Positions 51,300 through 62,249 of a stretch of 64,000 nucleotides of DNA are shown one piece after another (positions within the stretch are counted from its first letter, which is position 1; the number at the start of each line of letters is the position of its first letter). The notes under the pieces are model-generated. The model made no database searches. It saw nothing but the letters and a program-made list of their open reading frames with translations, and was not told the origin of the DNA. The translations under genes were made by a program, and so were the position numbers. Source of the stretch: Trichobilharzia szidati (lineage: Eukaryota; Platyhelminthes; Trematoda; Strigeidida; Schistosomatidae); assembly GCA_944472155.2 (NCBI GenBank), contig OX235274.1:40298052-40362051 (forward strand). The letters are read 5' to 3'.

Positions 51300-51395
51300 G
51301 GACTGTTGAAAACCAGCTCGGAGTACGGGACAGCTGTTTCATCCTACTTTTGGACTCACCTGAGGTACGCACTCACCGGGTCTCGAACTAAATGT
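51300..51395 (-). mobile_element. HHR-SINE fragment with ribozyme relic
   Basis: Minus strand: GCGTACCTCAGGTGAGTCC, a loop, GGATGAAACAGCTGTC, CCGTACTC and a 3' stub with AACCAG-type sequence. CAGGTGA replaces CTGATGA. The tRNA-like head is cut off at about 51390. Confidence 0.6.
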
Positions 51396-51399
51396 CTTA

Positions 51400-52370
51400 T
51401 ACTTAACTTAAACTCATAATCACTGACCTTGTTGAAAAAGATGATAATGCAGGTTGAGAAAAAATAGTGAGACATGGAAGGTCCGGCAACTTGAAGTATT
51501 TGGTCAGAATTCATCTATTTCTATAGCGTTTTCTTTACAATTTAATGCCGGTTTACTTTAATATCAGTATCCAGGATACAACCGCGCCTACTATGCTTTT
51601 ACTTTCTGATGAATATCTTTCTTATCACCTCCGACGCTAGACTATTTCCGCCTTGAGTTATTTTTATTCAAAGTTTTTTATTCTTGTCTGACAGTAAAAG
51701 TGATGTTGTATGACCGAACAAGCCCACATTCTGCAGTCAGTCTGTTAATGCAAATATTTTTAAATTCCTATCAAAAATACTGGAAATGACCGATTCATAT
51801 AACAGTCATTCACAGGCGGAGGCATCACGATAGGTTTCATGGAGAATGATTGAAATATATTTTTATTTTCAATGTTATAATTACAAAAAATCACATGATT
51901 TCAGAGAGTTTATCAATTTTTTCACAAAAACAAATACAAGTGAATACTGCAGACTTCGTGACTGTTAGAAAATCACTCTGGTAAAAATGTAATCCCCCTC
52001 GTTTACATCTCATGAAATTAGTTTTAATTAAGGAAATTGATATACGATTAAAAATGTCTGACATCTTGATAACCTGGAGAGTGTGAAAGTAAATGATTTT
52101 GCTGAGTCTTTTCGTACCTACTTAAAGCGGATTGTGTAAATAGGTTTGGTAGGTAATTTTCACGGATGACCGGATTTAATCTCTGTCTTAAAATCTTAAT
52201 ATTCATTTTCTAGTTGTAATAATCTGATGTAGACATTTTTATGTGAGATGGAATAGACTGACCTCTATACCGGTTCATAATCTTCAAAGAATATCCGTTT
52301 TTGGCAGGTCTATGCGTCCATATTTTATTCTCATTGTCTATAGCATCAGTTGTACAAACACTCTATCATT
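51400..52370. other. No recognisable feature
   Basis: AT-rich, about 1 kb. Confidence 0.45.
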
Positions 52371-52374
52371 ATAT

Positions 52375-52850
52375 TATAGTTTTCTTGGATTCCCAGTACA
52401 ACATAGGGCTTCATCAACACATCGCCATTTGATTTTATTCTTAGCAGCCATCTTTAGCTAGCTTCCAGATTTTCCACAAGCTGTCATCTCATCCTCACAT
52501 GACCTATTTCATGTCAACTGCAGACATACTTCAAACTTGTCGTTTTCCATTTGGGTTCCACTTGAGGGTCTGGCGTGTGATGTCGCTAAACATCTCCTTC
52601 TGAATATCTGATAGGCTATGAATTGTTGGTTGGCTTGTTTTCAGAGTTTCTTGTCGCCAATCCTTTCCCGGTCATCTGAACTTCACTACGGGGAGAAGTC
52701 AAGTGTTGATGAAAGTTTGAAGTAGACTGCTGAAAATGCTTCCGGTGACACGTGCACCAAATCTATGAACCGTATAGAAGAATTGATTTGGCATTGGTGC
52801 TAAAAATTCGAATCTTGTTGTCTATACGTGGTGAAGTACAGGAAATTTCA
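52375..52850 (-). mobile_element. RTE-like LINE, decayed
   Basis: CCCAGTACAACATAGGGCTT (52392-52411) marks the 3' end in reverse. Phrases matching other copies continue, for example GGGTTCCACTTGAGGGTCTG (52554) and AACCGTATAGAAGAATTGAT (52769). No open frame. It ends where an inverted-repeat element begins. Confidence 0.7.
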
Positions 52851-52890
52851 CTTCAGATATGATGGAGAAGATTTGTAGCTCAGGTGGATA

Positions 52891-53378
52891 ATTTTGATGT
52901 GGTTGTGTTCTCTGAGCTGGATAGTTAATTTGCGAAGTTTTCATCACCCTACTAGGTGACATCTTCAGCGCATACTTCAATTTCTTGAAGTGAGCTTTTA
53001 GATTTCTCCACGAGTTCATTATTCATCCCTCCCGGTGACCTTGTCAAGCTTGTCATTCCAGCGAATCACCAATCAATAGAAACATCAAGATTGACAAAAT
53101 TTATCAACCGATAAAAAAGAAACTTAACACACAAAGGGTCAAAGTTCAAGTCAAAAAAACAATCAGTTACAATACAAGTAACCTAGAAGGTGTGAAAACA
53201 CACAAAAACAACCAAAGAGCCAGGTTCAAGGTCACCGGGAGAGATGATTAATAAACTCGTGGAGAAATCTAAAAGCTCACTTCAAATCGAAGTATGCGCT
53301 GAAGATGTCACCTAGTAGGGTGATGAAAGCTTCGCAAATTAACTATCCAGCTCAGAGAACACAACCACATCAAAATTA
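52891..53378. repeat. Inverted repeat, about 150-bp arms
   Basis: The arms at about 52891-53042 and 53229-53378 are reverse complements with few differences (TTTTGATGTGGTTGTGTTCT against its inverse). The 186-bp spacer has no coding content I can see. It inserts next to, or into, the decayed LINE. It could be another bodiless PLE-type inverted tail or a small DNA-transposon derivative. Confidence 0.7.
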
Positions 53379-53384
53379 CACTTC

Positions 53385-53935
53385 TTTAAACACTAGTGCA
53401 GATAATAACTGAGTTCTAGCAATGAATAAGATAAGCTGAATGGTACATATATGTTTTATTCATACATATCACATTCAGAAACAAAAAAAATGTTTAGAAG
53501 TGCTTTTGCTAAACAGGTGAACAATTATGACTTTACCATCATTATTTTATAAAACTTACTGAATATATATCTAGGTTAAAATAGAAATATGAGGACGGCA
53601 TTTTATTTCAATATCTTACGATGAAAAATCTTGTTGATATATTTCAGATGTGATTTGTTAAATGGTCAGTTTCATGCATGAAATTTCAATGTACTCATTC
53701 GTGACTTCTTATATCCGGTTACCTTGACTGATTTGAACAAAGTAAGGATGAAGATGTTTTCAGAATAAAATAGGCTCATTTCATTTCATTGTTTCTGTCC
53801 AACTGCTGACAGTCTGAAATTTACATACGTTATTATGAATAAATATAAATACATAATACACTTAAACCCTAACTCAATTAAAATGAAAGTTCATGATTTT
53901 TAGCATACTGATGGATCTGGAAGTATAAATTATTA
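53385..53935. other. Mostly unassigned; PLE-1 tail trace
   Basis: TTTCATTTCATTGTTTCTGT through ACTGCTGACAGTCTGAA (53777-53818) resembles the PLE-1 3' tail at 56085-56120 and 61720-61760. Otherwise nothing. Confidence 0.4.
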
Positions 53936-53937
53936 TT

Positions 53938-54625
53938 ATTTATTATTATTCCCCTGGGTTCTGAGTGGAACGTAGCGCTTCAAAACCACACCTCCATTTC
54001 GTCCTGAACTTCTGGCCGCACGTTTGCACATAGGCTCTCATCTCCTCCATATCACCTTCGAACTCATGTCCAACTCATCTTTTATCACTTGGGTTCCACT
54101 CGAGCGACGGTCTGGCGTTGGATGTCACTCGATAGTCTCCCCACAGTGAGTCCAATCTATCTCCATTTTCTTCGGCATAATTTGTTGGGTGATACATTCT
54201 TCATTGGTTCTTTCCTGGAGTTTCTTCTTACTAATTCTTTCTCACCATCTGACCTTCAGTATGTAGTCAGCGAAGGCGGCTGTTGACAAGAGTCATGATT
54301 TCCGTGACGCTGGTACCAAGTTTCTGATTCATATAGAAAAACTGACTGACTTAACATTGGTGTTGAAAATCTGAATTTTGTTGTTTACACTGAGTGCAGT
54401 AAATGTATTACCTTGCTCTTCCAACCCTGCCTTTGAAATCTTCATTCTTGGCACTTGTATTTGAAGCGATCGTATCTGGATAAGTTCGTTGATAACGACT
54501 GATGCTTGTTGTGTTTGGCTGGTTATCTTCATTACCTCAATTTTCGCTATGTTCACTTGAATTCCCATCCTCACTTTCTCTTCTTTTTCTTATCCAATCT
54601 ATTGGTTTTCATCTGTAAGTCTTTG
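53938..54625 (-). mobile_element. RTE-like LINE, decayed
   Basis: (ATT)n at 53931-53949 and GGGTTCTGAGTGGAACGTAG (53957) mark the 3' end. Minus-strand frame 54329-54574 keeps NIAKIEVMKITSQTQQ and SVNNKIQIFNTNVKSVSF. Many indels. It extends to about the same internal point (RT end) as the copies at 3.9 and 57.8 kb. Confidence 0.75.
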
Positions 54626-54704
54626 AATCTATGAATACAAGACCATTAAGGGTGGAAGTCATGCTAAAAAGTTCAGTTTAGTGATTTAAACCCATTAATA
54701 AGCC

Positions 54705-54925
54705 TTCCAGGTTAGACGCTCGCCGACCATGCACATGGTCCGGGTCGATCCCCGGTTGAGCACCCTTTACCTCGCTAAGCCAGAAATAATGCTGGTAAAG
54801 AGGAAGGTTGGGCATGAGACTAGCAACCCCATCCTGTAAAATTAAACACTGCTACAGAAACTTCAAGCCAGTAGCTTGAAGCCATATGTTCCACTGGGGA
54901 ACGTGAAGGAAAAAAAGAAAGAAAG
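54705..54925 (+). mobile_element. SINE-B, head shortened
   Basis: Starts within the head (GCTCGCCGACCATGCACATG), with B box GGGTCGATCCCC lacking one T (near 54743), body GAGACTAGCAACCCCATCCT, tail CATATGTTCCACTGGGGAAC, then an A/G-rich end (AAAAAAAGAAAGAAAGAA). Confidence 0.8.
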
Positions 54926-54929
54926 AATA

Positions 54930-56035
54930 AGCCTTCCAGTTTACTTGTTTTTCTAAACGCACGGTAACTCACTGTTTATTACCACCTCTGGTGGTTCTCA
55001 CACATTTTAACTCCGTTCTTCTCTATCTAACTCTCGAACTTAGTTGTTCGATTATTTTATTATTAACTATCTTTTATGCCAACCCCTCTATTTCATCACT
55101 TTCATAAGAACTACTGAATTTTGATTTACTTGTGTTCTCTGAGCTAACTCCACCTGGGCGCCTGGCGCGTAATGTCGCCAAACAGTCCTCTTAGCATGTG
55201 CGTCCAATCCAACACAACTAAGTAAAAATCATCCAACTAAGCTAAAATTCTTCTCCACTATTTCAAAACTACTGAATGCCATGCTAGTTACACTTATTGT
55301 AAAATATTTCTTATGTTTACATCTATTCATAATGACGTATATAATTCCTGTTCTATTAGATGCTAAAAATAAAAGCTGTGAAATAAAAGGAGCCTATGCT
55401 ACACTGAAAATAGCTTCTATTTTTTTGCTGTACTCAAACAAATTTTCTACCTAGATGAATGTGTACTTTATTTTTTAAATCACACTCTTAAGTGCTGACA
55501 TGTGTACAATTCCACAATGAAAAAAAGTTCACTAATTTACAAACTAATAAGAGTGGTGAACATTAGAAGAATAAGTCAATCAAATGTCTTTCAATAAAGT
55601 TGACAAATTTTATTTATTTATTTATTTATTTTTAAGACGACGTCTATCATTTAAAGCAATTCATTTCGCATATATATTTATCTCAAATTCCTGAATATAA
55701 TTTATACTATTTCATTGTATTCTGAAGAAACCAACGCCATACTGATATTTTCATCGTATTGCATCGTATCAGCTAATCTTTATCATAAAATTGTGCTTCT
55801 TACTTAGATTTGACTATTGTATAAGTTAAAAGTACTATAATCTCTTCACTGACAATAATGTAAGCAGTTTGTTTTCAGAGCAGAAAAGCTAAGTTTCGAA
55901 ATTCTGTAGGAGTTAAGCTCAAAGAAGGCACAGTAGCAAGCTTCCCGAAAGAAATCATTCAGTGTTTTTATTCAAAATTATTCTAAAAGAACCAGAAATG
56001 TAGTCGTATAATCATACACTTATTCTCATTTATGC
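54930..56035. other. No gene; (ATTT)n microsatellite
   Basis: A run of ATTT/TTTA repeats at about 55608-55634. The rest is AT-rich and unassigned. Confidence 0.5.
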
Positions 56036-56039
56036 ACTT

Positions 56040-56390
56040 TAATAAAGCAAGGAGAATAGTCTGTTCAGAATGAAATCCTACCGTCAATGTTTATTTCATT
56101 GGCTTCTCATCAACTGCCTACAGTCCAAAGATATTATTCAGTTCATGTACAGAAACAACTCTAACATTCTTGAAAATTTTACATGATTTCAGTTGACAGG
56201 AGATTCCAAACGTGGTCAGAGATTACACCAAACCAAGTTTATACCCAGAAAGTTGATGTTCAAAACGAAAATAAAGACTTGGATACAATAGTGGAAGACT
56301 TATGGAATAATGACAAGAGGTGAATAATGTGATGATTAGGTACTGAATTTAGCAACAGCGTAATGAGTAGAGGATGCAACCTATCTTCTT
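56040..56390 (-). mobile_element. PLE-1-type 3' tail, solo
   Basis: Aligns by eye over about 330 bases with 61675-62020, which itself leads into the PLE-1 C-terminus at 62157-62245. Shared phrases include TTCTCATCAACTGCCTACAG (56106) and GATTTCAGTTGACAGGAG. No coding part is attached here. Confidence 0.6.
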
Positions 56391-56394
56391 ATAG

Positions 56395-57835
56395 CGACAT
56401 CCATCATGGTGATTCAAAACAGGGAAGCCTAATAAGCAATTGGCGTAACTTGAATCCAAATAAGTGCCTTAGAATGAGGGATTGTCTTACATGCACCTAC
56501 GCTCTTGATAGCTGGTGACAATGTAATATGTTTGTACCAAGGCTTAAATCAAAGAAGGAGGACTCAACACGACAGTATGGCGATATCTGTGACAGACGTG
56601 GCTTCTGGTTAGAAATAGGCTGTGACCTACAGCAAGGTAAAGATTATACTCATCTGACCTAAAATCCTCCAGCCACTATTGATAACCTAAAAGTAGCTCC
56701 ACTGAGCTCAGATTCTACACCTGTACATGCAATTCCTAATCTAGCACAGAGATTTCTGTCATGTATATACGGTTAGGATGGTCAGTCAGTTGATGGTAGA
56801 TCTCATTCACAATTGTGTTAAGTCCACAATCCTTCAGTACATAGACAGATAGGACATACACATAAAGAGTGGAGCTTTCAAGGTTCTAACCAACCTCACT
56901 TGTTGTTGAATTTGAATCAGAATGGGAATGTTCCATGCTACAGTTGTAATTGTGACAACTATTGTCATAATACATCTGTCAGACACCACTGTAAGCCAGA
57001 TTTATGGAAGCAGTTATCAATATGCAACAGACAGATTGAGATCTTAAACACTGAAGAGCAGCTGGCAAAAATAACGACCCTATAAAATCTGTAAAATTGA
57101 CTGAAGCTCAAATTAGCTTAAAATTAAGAAACAACAACGAAAATATAACGATGCAAAATGTGTAAAACAGATTCGGGGTTTTCATTCAACTGCCATCTCA
57201 CATTCGAGTGATGACCTGGATACTGCCGGAACATACAGACCGAAGCAGATTGTTGGTTTATATAACCACACCCTGCAACTTTGACATAGATTCTAATCCA
57301 AAAAGCACCAGGTGTTAGTGTCAATATCTGATTCTGCATAGTTGCCAGAGTTCGAACCAGTTTATGCAGTACTCGGTTTTTTTAGCTCCCTATACACTAA
57401 CGATTTTGGAGTCAGGCCTTTACGAATCATCCGGATGAACCTGTGCGTTCACTGGCAAGTGATAAGCATCGGATGTTTAAATTCCCCTCTTTTAATTTTG
57501 TAAGTACATCACAGGCCTTGCATATTAGTGGTCATCTGTGATGAATATAAGAATTTTGCATAGCTATTTATATCTGTGAAATATGTTGTAGTCTAGAAAA
57601 TATCTTTTTTATTTTTTGAAGTACTTTCGCTTCATTTTGTATCTTTTGGCATGACATTTAGAAAAAACATTATTCCAATTGTTTAAACTGACTTAAGTTA
57701 CAAAAATAGAATTTCACATAATCGAAAAATCCCTTATTGAAAAGTAGGTTCATATCAAAAACTGAATGCTAAATGGAGGATTTCTGAAGTAATGATGCAT
57801 GCATACTGTATCACTTATGAACCTCTGAAGACAGT
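56395..57835. other. Unassigned stretch
   Basis: A frame at 56900-57085 (61 aa) is rich in Cys and His (CYSCNCDNYCHNTSVRHHC) but too short and isolated to call. Nothing else was recognised. Confidence 0.35.
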
Positions 57836-57837
57836 GT

Positions 57838-59030
57838 TATTATTATTATTGTTCCCTTGGGTTCCTAGTGGAACATAGGGCTTCAACTGAACGTCTCCAC
57901 TTGCTGCTGTACTTTTCACTTGCATCCATGTTAATCCATACTGTTTCAGCACCTCTTCACACCTTGCACCGACGAACCACTCGCCGCTTCCCTTTCGGGT
58001 TCCACTCGAGCGATGGCCTGACGCGCGATGTCACCCAGCGACCTCCTCAGCGAGTGTCCAATCCATCTCCACTTTCTCCTGCATATTTGTTGGGCGATTG
58101 GTTCTTGTTTTGTTTGTTCCCATAGTTTCTTGTTTGTGATTCTTTCCGACCATCTGATCTTCAGTATAGAGCGAAGACAGTTGTTGATAAAGGTCTGCAA
58201 CAGGCTGTTGGAAATATTCTTTGTGACCTGCCAAGTTTCTGATCCGTATAGAAGAACTGACTGACTTGACGTTTGTATTGAAAATCCGAATTTTGTTGTT
58301 GATGCTGAGAGTGACGAAGATTTCCAGATTGGTTTCAGGTTGATGAATGTGTTTCTCGCCTTCCCGATTCTCGATTTGACATCCTCGTCCGTTCCTCCTG
58401 TAGTTGAGACAATGCTCCCTAGATAAGTGAATGAAGTAACCTCTTTCAAATCCCTCCCGTTGATGGTGATTGGCGCTGGATGCTGCTGCTACTGTTGTTG
58501 TTGGTTGGTTATTTTCATAACCTCCGTCTTGTCTATGTTCACCTGGAGTCCTGTCTTTGCTGCTTCTTCGACCAGTTTGTCGGTTTTCGCTTGTAAGTCT
58601 TCGATTTTGTGTGATATCAAACATAAATCATCCACGCGCGAAATCCAGGTCTTCTAGGTTCTTCACGTCGGTCCAGGATATCCCTGTCTTCTCGTTTTCA
58701 ACTGTCTGACGCATCATCCAGTCCACCACAATTAGGAATATCATTGGTGATAATAAGCATCCTTGTCTGACTCCTGTGTTTACTCCAAACGCCTCGCTGA
58801 GTTTTCAGTTGTGGATCACTTGACATGTGCCGTTGTCGTACAGCTGTTGAATAAGGTTGATGAATATTTGGGGTACGCCGTAGTACTCGAGTAGTTTCCA
58901 AATTACTTTGCGGTCAATGCTGTCGAAGGCCTTCTCAAAGTCTATAAAGTTGAGGTAGAGGTTTGATTGGAAGACAGTGTTGCTTGGTCTCAATCTGTTA
59001 CAGACTACTTGTGGCAAGTTTGCATAAATT
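57838..59030 (-). mobile_element. RTE-like LINE, longest copy, includes RT motifs
   Basis: About 1.2 kb on the minus strand. From the 5' side: frame 58805-59017 with LYLNFIDFEKAFDSIDRKVI (RT motif A) and WKLLEYYGVPQIFINLIQQL; past a stop, GVNTGVRQGCLLSPM (motif B, about 58735-58790) and the VDDLCLISHKIEDLQ region, where the usual A-D-D is V-D-D; then LVEEAAKTGLQVNIDKTEVM, FTYLGSIVSTTGG, VLLYGSETW, RRKWRWIGHSLRR and the AT-rich 3' end (ATT)n at 57838-57850. Several frameshifts. The endonuclease is lost by 5' truncation. Confidence 0.85.
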
Positions 59031-59034
59031 TAAG

Positions 59035-60585
59035 TACTTTGGTGAAACGAATCCTACACAAATGATACAAAACAGTAGCGTATGTAGTTATAAATGGCGG
59101 TTTTAAATCATTCACTATAACAATTATATACCAACATTAAAATCAGACACAAAGTAACAGTTACATCAGAATGAATTAACTTTAAAAAATATACGTTGGC
59201 ATAAAAAGTAGAATCCTGTGAATGTATATACACATTAAGTCAATATTATATTTCCATATATGATATGTGGGGCTGTTACAGTACAGTATGGTTGGCTAGG
59301 CGACGTTCAGAGCTCAAGTGGATTTTTCTCATGATCACAGACGGTAACAATAAATGTTTTGTTTTCAACTTTTATTTCTAAATGTATCATGAAGAGTACA
59401 AAACATGGAGCTTCTCCGACATGAAGCTGAAATTTGTTTGCTTTTCTTTAACGTCTCTACCTATGGAGTCTGTTCGTTCACATTAGTTCAGTAATAAATA
59501 GAATATCTGTACTCTTAAAATGACTTTCAAGCCCTGAAGAGAGCTAAAATTCTTCTCTATTCGGTTTTATATTATGACATTTGCTTTCTTCTGCAAAAAC
59601 CAAAATGTGTGAATGTCCCAAAATCTGAGTTAAACCATATGCTGTTTTTCAAGAAGGAGAATCAATATGTTTCAACGATTATTTGTTAACTGTGAGATAA
59701 ATGTAACATTTCAGTCAGAACAACGCATACGTCAGTTAGTATTGATAGTTAACTCAGAAATCGCTCAAGCCTTAAGTTATGCAAGACAGTAAGATGCCAT
59801 AAATCAATGCAAAGTTGTTGTTCATCACAAAACTTAATATATTTGTATAAGCTGAGTTTAGTGACGTTTGTAACCCTCTTACATAGGGCGGCAGAAAATA
59901 TATACGGACGTTTTTCTTGAGTTGGTGGGGTCATTTTTCCTTTTTCATTTATGCATTATGCAATGCACTTGATGGAGTTTATTTTATCGTGGTGATTGCA
60001 TCACACAAGATCATTTTTATTAAAGAGTTCTTATTTCATTTACACAGTTCAGACTTTAAACTGTTAAACTGTCCTACCATCGTCACCGGGATCCTCATAC
60101 ATGTGTATTACTTCATGAAACATATATGTCGAATTATAGCTAACACTGAAAGACTATTTCTTACTAGTGAATACGTAGACAATTAATGCCTTTGACCCTA
60201 CATTACCTTCCACATTTCTGTTAACCCGATTTTGTGAGCGTTTCAAAATCGTTATCAAAACCTCAGTTTATTAGAAGCGTCATCATTCTGATCTTATCAT
60301 TCCATAAGTCTGGAAGATGACATGGTACTTGAATATCCAATACAACGTGATTTTTGAAATGAAAGCAAACTTGCTGCATCTTTAGGTGTTTCAAGAATTC
60401 GTTCATTCTAAATAACTCAGCTAAACTATGAGAATAGATATTGTTGGTAAAAGATGAATTTTATGTAAAAAGTATGATGTATTTAGGCATTACATTTCGA
60501 ACAGTCTAGTCACACACCTACTGCTTAATTCAGTTTCTATGGTTATCAAGTCATAATAAGGGACTTAAGAGTAGAGAGGATAATA
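59035..60585. other. No recognisable feature
   Basis: AT-rich, 1.5 kb. Frame 59917-60186 (89 aa) is hydrophobic but has no identifiable domain. Confidence 0.4.
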
Positions 60586-60587
60586 GC

Positions 60588-60942
60588 TCACTAGTGACTT
60601 GCTACAGGACGGAGTTTCCTGGAATTCTAGTGAGAAGTCGTGACCAGTGAGGTCCAACAAGTCAAGTATGAGGATGGATTTCCCACCGATGACATTGGTT
60701 GGTGGTCGCGCTAAATCACGAATTGGTAGAAGTTAGAATTCATGGGCTGGCCACTGAATCAGGTCCCAGTGGCTGAATGGTATACGAGCTTGCCTTGTAG
60801 CTGGAAGGTCCTGGGTTCGAACCCTGACGGTGGGTGCGTACTGCCGGTGATTCTCAAACTAGGATGAAACAGCTGTCCAGTACTTCAGTGCTGGTTTTCA
60901 ATGGTTCTCTAACTGATATCAATCCGTGATCAACTCGTAGAT
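60588..60942 (+). mobile_element. HHR-SINE, best-preserved body
   Basis: 5' block GGAATTCTAGTGAGAAGTCG, head GGTCCCAGTGGCTGAATGG, intact B box GGTTCGAACCC (60814-60824), hammerhead at 60838-60883, then GGTTCTCTAACTGATATCAA and CCGTGATCAACTCGTA. The pol III boxes are the best of all copies, although the ribozyme core has changed. Confidence 0.85.
60838..60883 (+). ncRNA. Hammerhead ribozyme in HHR-SINE (two core changes)
   Basis: GTACTG, then CCGGTGA for CTGATGA, TTCTC/GGAT stem II (two bad pairs), GAAACAGCTGTC with the palindromic stem III and GTC site intact, and CAGTAC. Stem I is perfect. Core changes at U4 and A6 predict loss of cleavage. Confidence 0.65.
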
Positions 60943-60944
60943 AC

Positions 60945-61670
60945 TAATTTCGTTAAAATAATCATTTAAAGATTACCACGTTAGGTTAAGAGTGACATTA
61001 AGTTGCTTTTATATGCCCAAGCCGTCTTAATTTCATGGATGGATATCGACGCAGTACATCTTCTTATTCCCCACTGTCAGATTATATATATGATCTTGAA
61101 AACTATTTTGATACCAATCCTTTTATTCATTTCAATAATATGTTTTACTTTGGACCACACTAGTAGTTTGCCGTCTGAGTTCATATGAGTCTAAGTGTTC
61201 ACTTTTTCACCAAGTTATTATGGTTTTCATTCCCTCCACCCTCAAGTGTATAGTGCGATCACACTCCCATCCAAAGTGTATCCAGAGATACATGTAAATT
61301 AGCTTGAAATATAGACAATTGTTCAACTTAAAGCGTTGTAGCAATACATCTTTTCTAACTTCATCAATAATTATAATCTGGTGTGCACAGTAAACTTTAC
61401 AGTTGACGGAACTTAGTGTTTGTCCTTAAATCATACTACTTACTTCCCGTAGTGAGATGCTTGTATGTCTATTTGATGTCTATGATCTTTTGTGACAAAG
61501 GAGTCTCACTACCATATTGTAACCACAATATTTAAGTGCTTCTGCTTTATTTCAATTTATTTACAAGTTTAATGTAATCACTGAAATGTAAGATGAGACT
61601 TTAAAAGGATCTGATTGTGAACGACTGTCTGGTTTATAAAGCATAATATCAACAAGATTCACAGTTTATG
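60945..61670. other. No recognisable feature
   Basis: AT-rich spacer without assignable content. Confidence 0.4.
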
Positions 61671-61674
61671 AATA

Positions 61675-62245
61675 AAGCAAGAATAACACTGGCTTTTGCA
61701 GAATAATATGGCACCATCATTGTTTATTTCGTTGTCTTCTCATAAGCTGCTCACAGCCTAAATATATTACTAAGTTGATGTACGGAAGAGTTTTAACATA
61801 CTTGCGAATTTCGCATGATGTCAGATGACAGGAGTTTCCGCAATTAGTGAACAGTGATCAGAAAATTACGCCTTTATAGTTTTGCACAGGGAGTTCAGGT
61901 TTAAACAAAGTAAATGTATGCAAACAATGGTAAAGGAGTTACGTAATAAAAACGAGAGATGCATAAGATGATGAGTGACAAATAAATTAGGTAACAATGT
62001 ACTGAGTTCAGTTCAAATCATAGGAACAAGAGACAAGCAAAATTACACTATATTAAAGTGGGGGTGGGTGAGGTTAAGGCCAAAGATTACATAATCACAT
62101 GAAAGAGAGAGTAAAGACATCCCGTTACCAGGAGGGCAAGGAAAGACTGATAACTGCTTCTTTCTGAACACATAAATCGGGTTTCAGGCGTTTGATACAG
62201 ATTGCTTTGGCAAACTTGAGGAGAATTGAGCTTTTATAGTTCTTT
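61675..62245 (-). mobile_element. PLE-1 3' end: C-terminus and tail
   Basis: 62157-62245 matches 1-80 of the window closely (CTTCTTTCTGAACACATAAA; GAGGAGAATTGAGCTTTT), which is the end of the PLE-1 coding region on the minus strand. The tail follows to about 61675 and matches 56040-56390. Together these three places define the 3' UTR of PLE-1, which the copy at the window start lacks. Confidence 0.7.
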
Positions 62246-62249
62246 GTGA

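Noticed and set aside
56900..57085. Cys/His-rich 61-residue frame, possible zinc finger
   Set aside because: The spacing fits no zinc-binding family I know, it is isolated, and there is no neighbouring domain or splice context.
59917..60186. Hydrophobic 89-residue frame as a membrane protein
   Set aside because: AT-rich DNA readily gives Phe/Ile/Leu-rich frames; no conserved motif or exon boundary seen.
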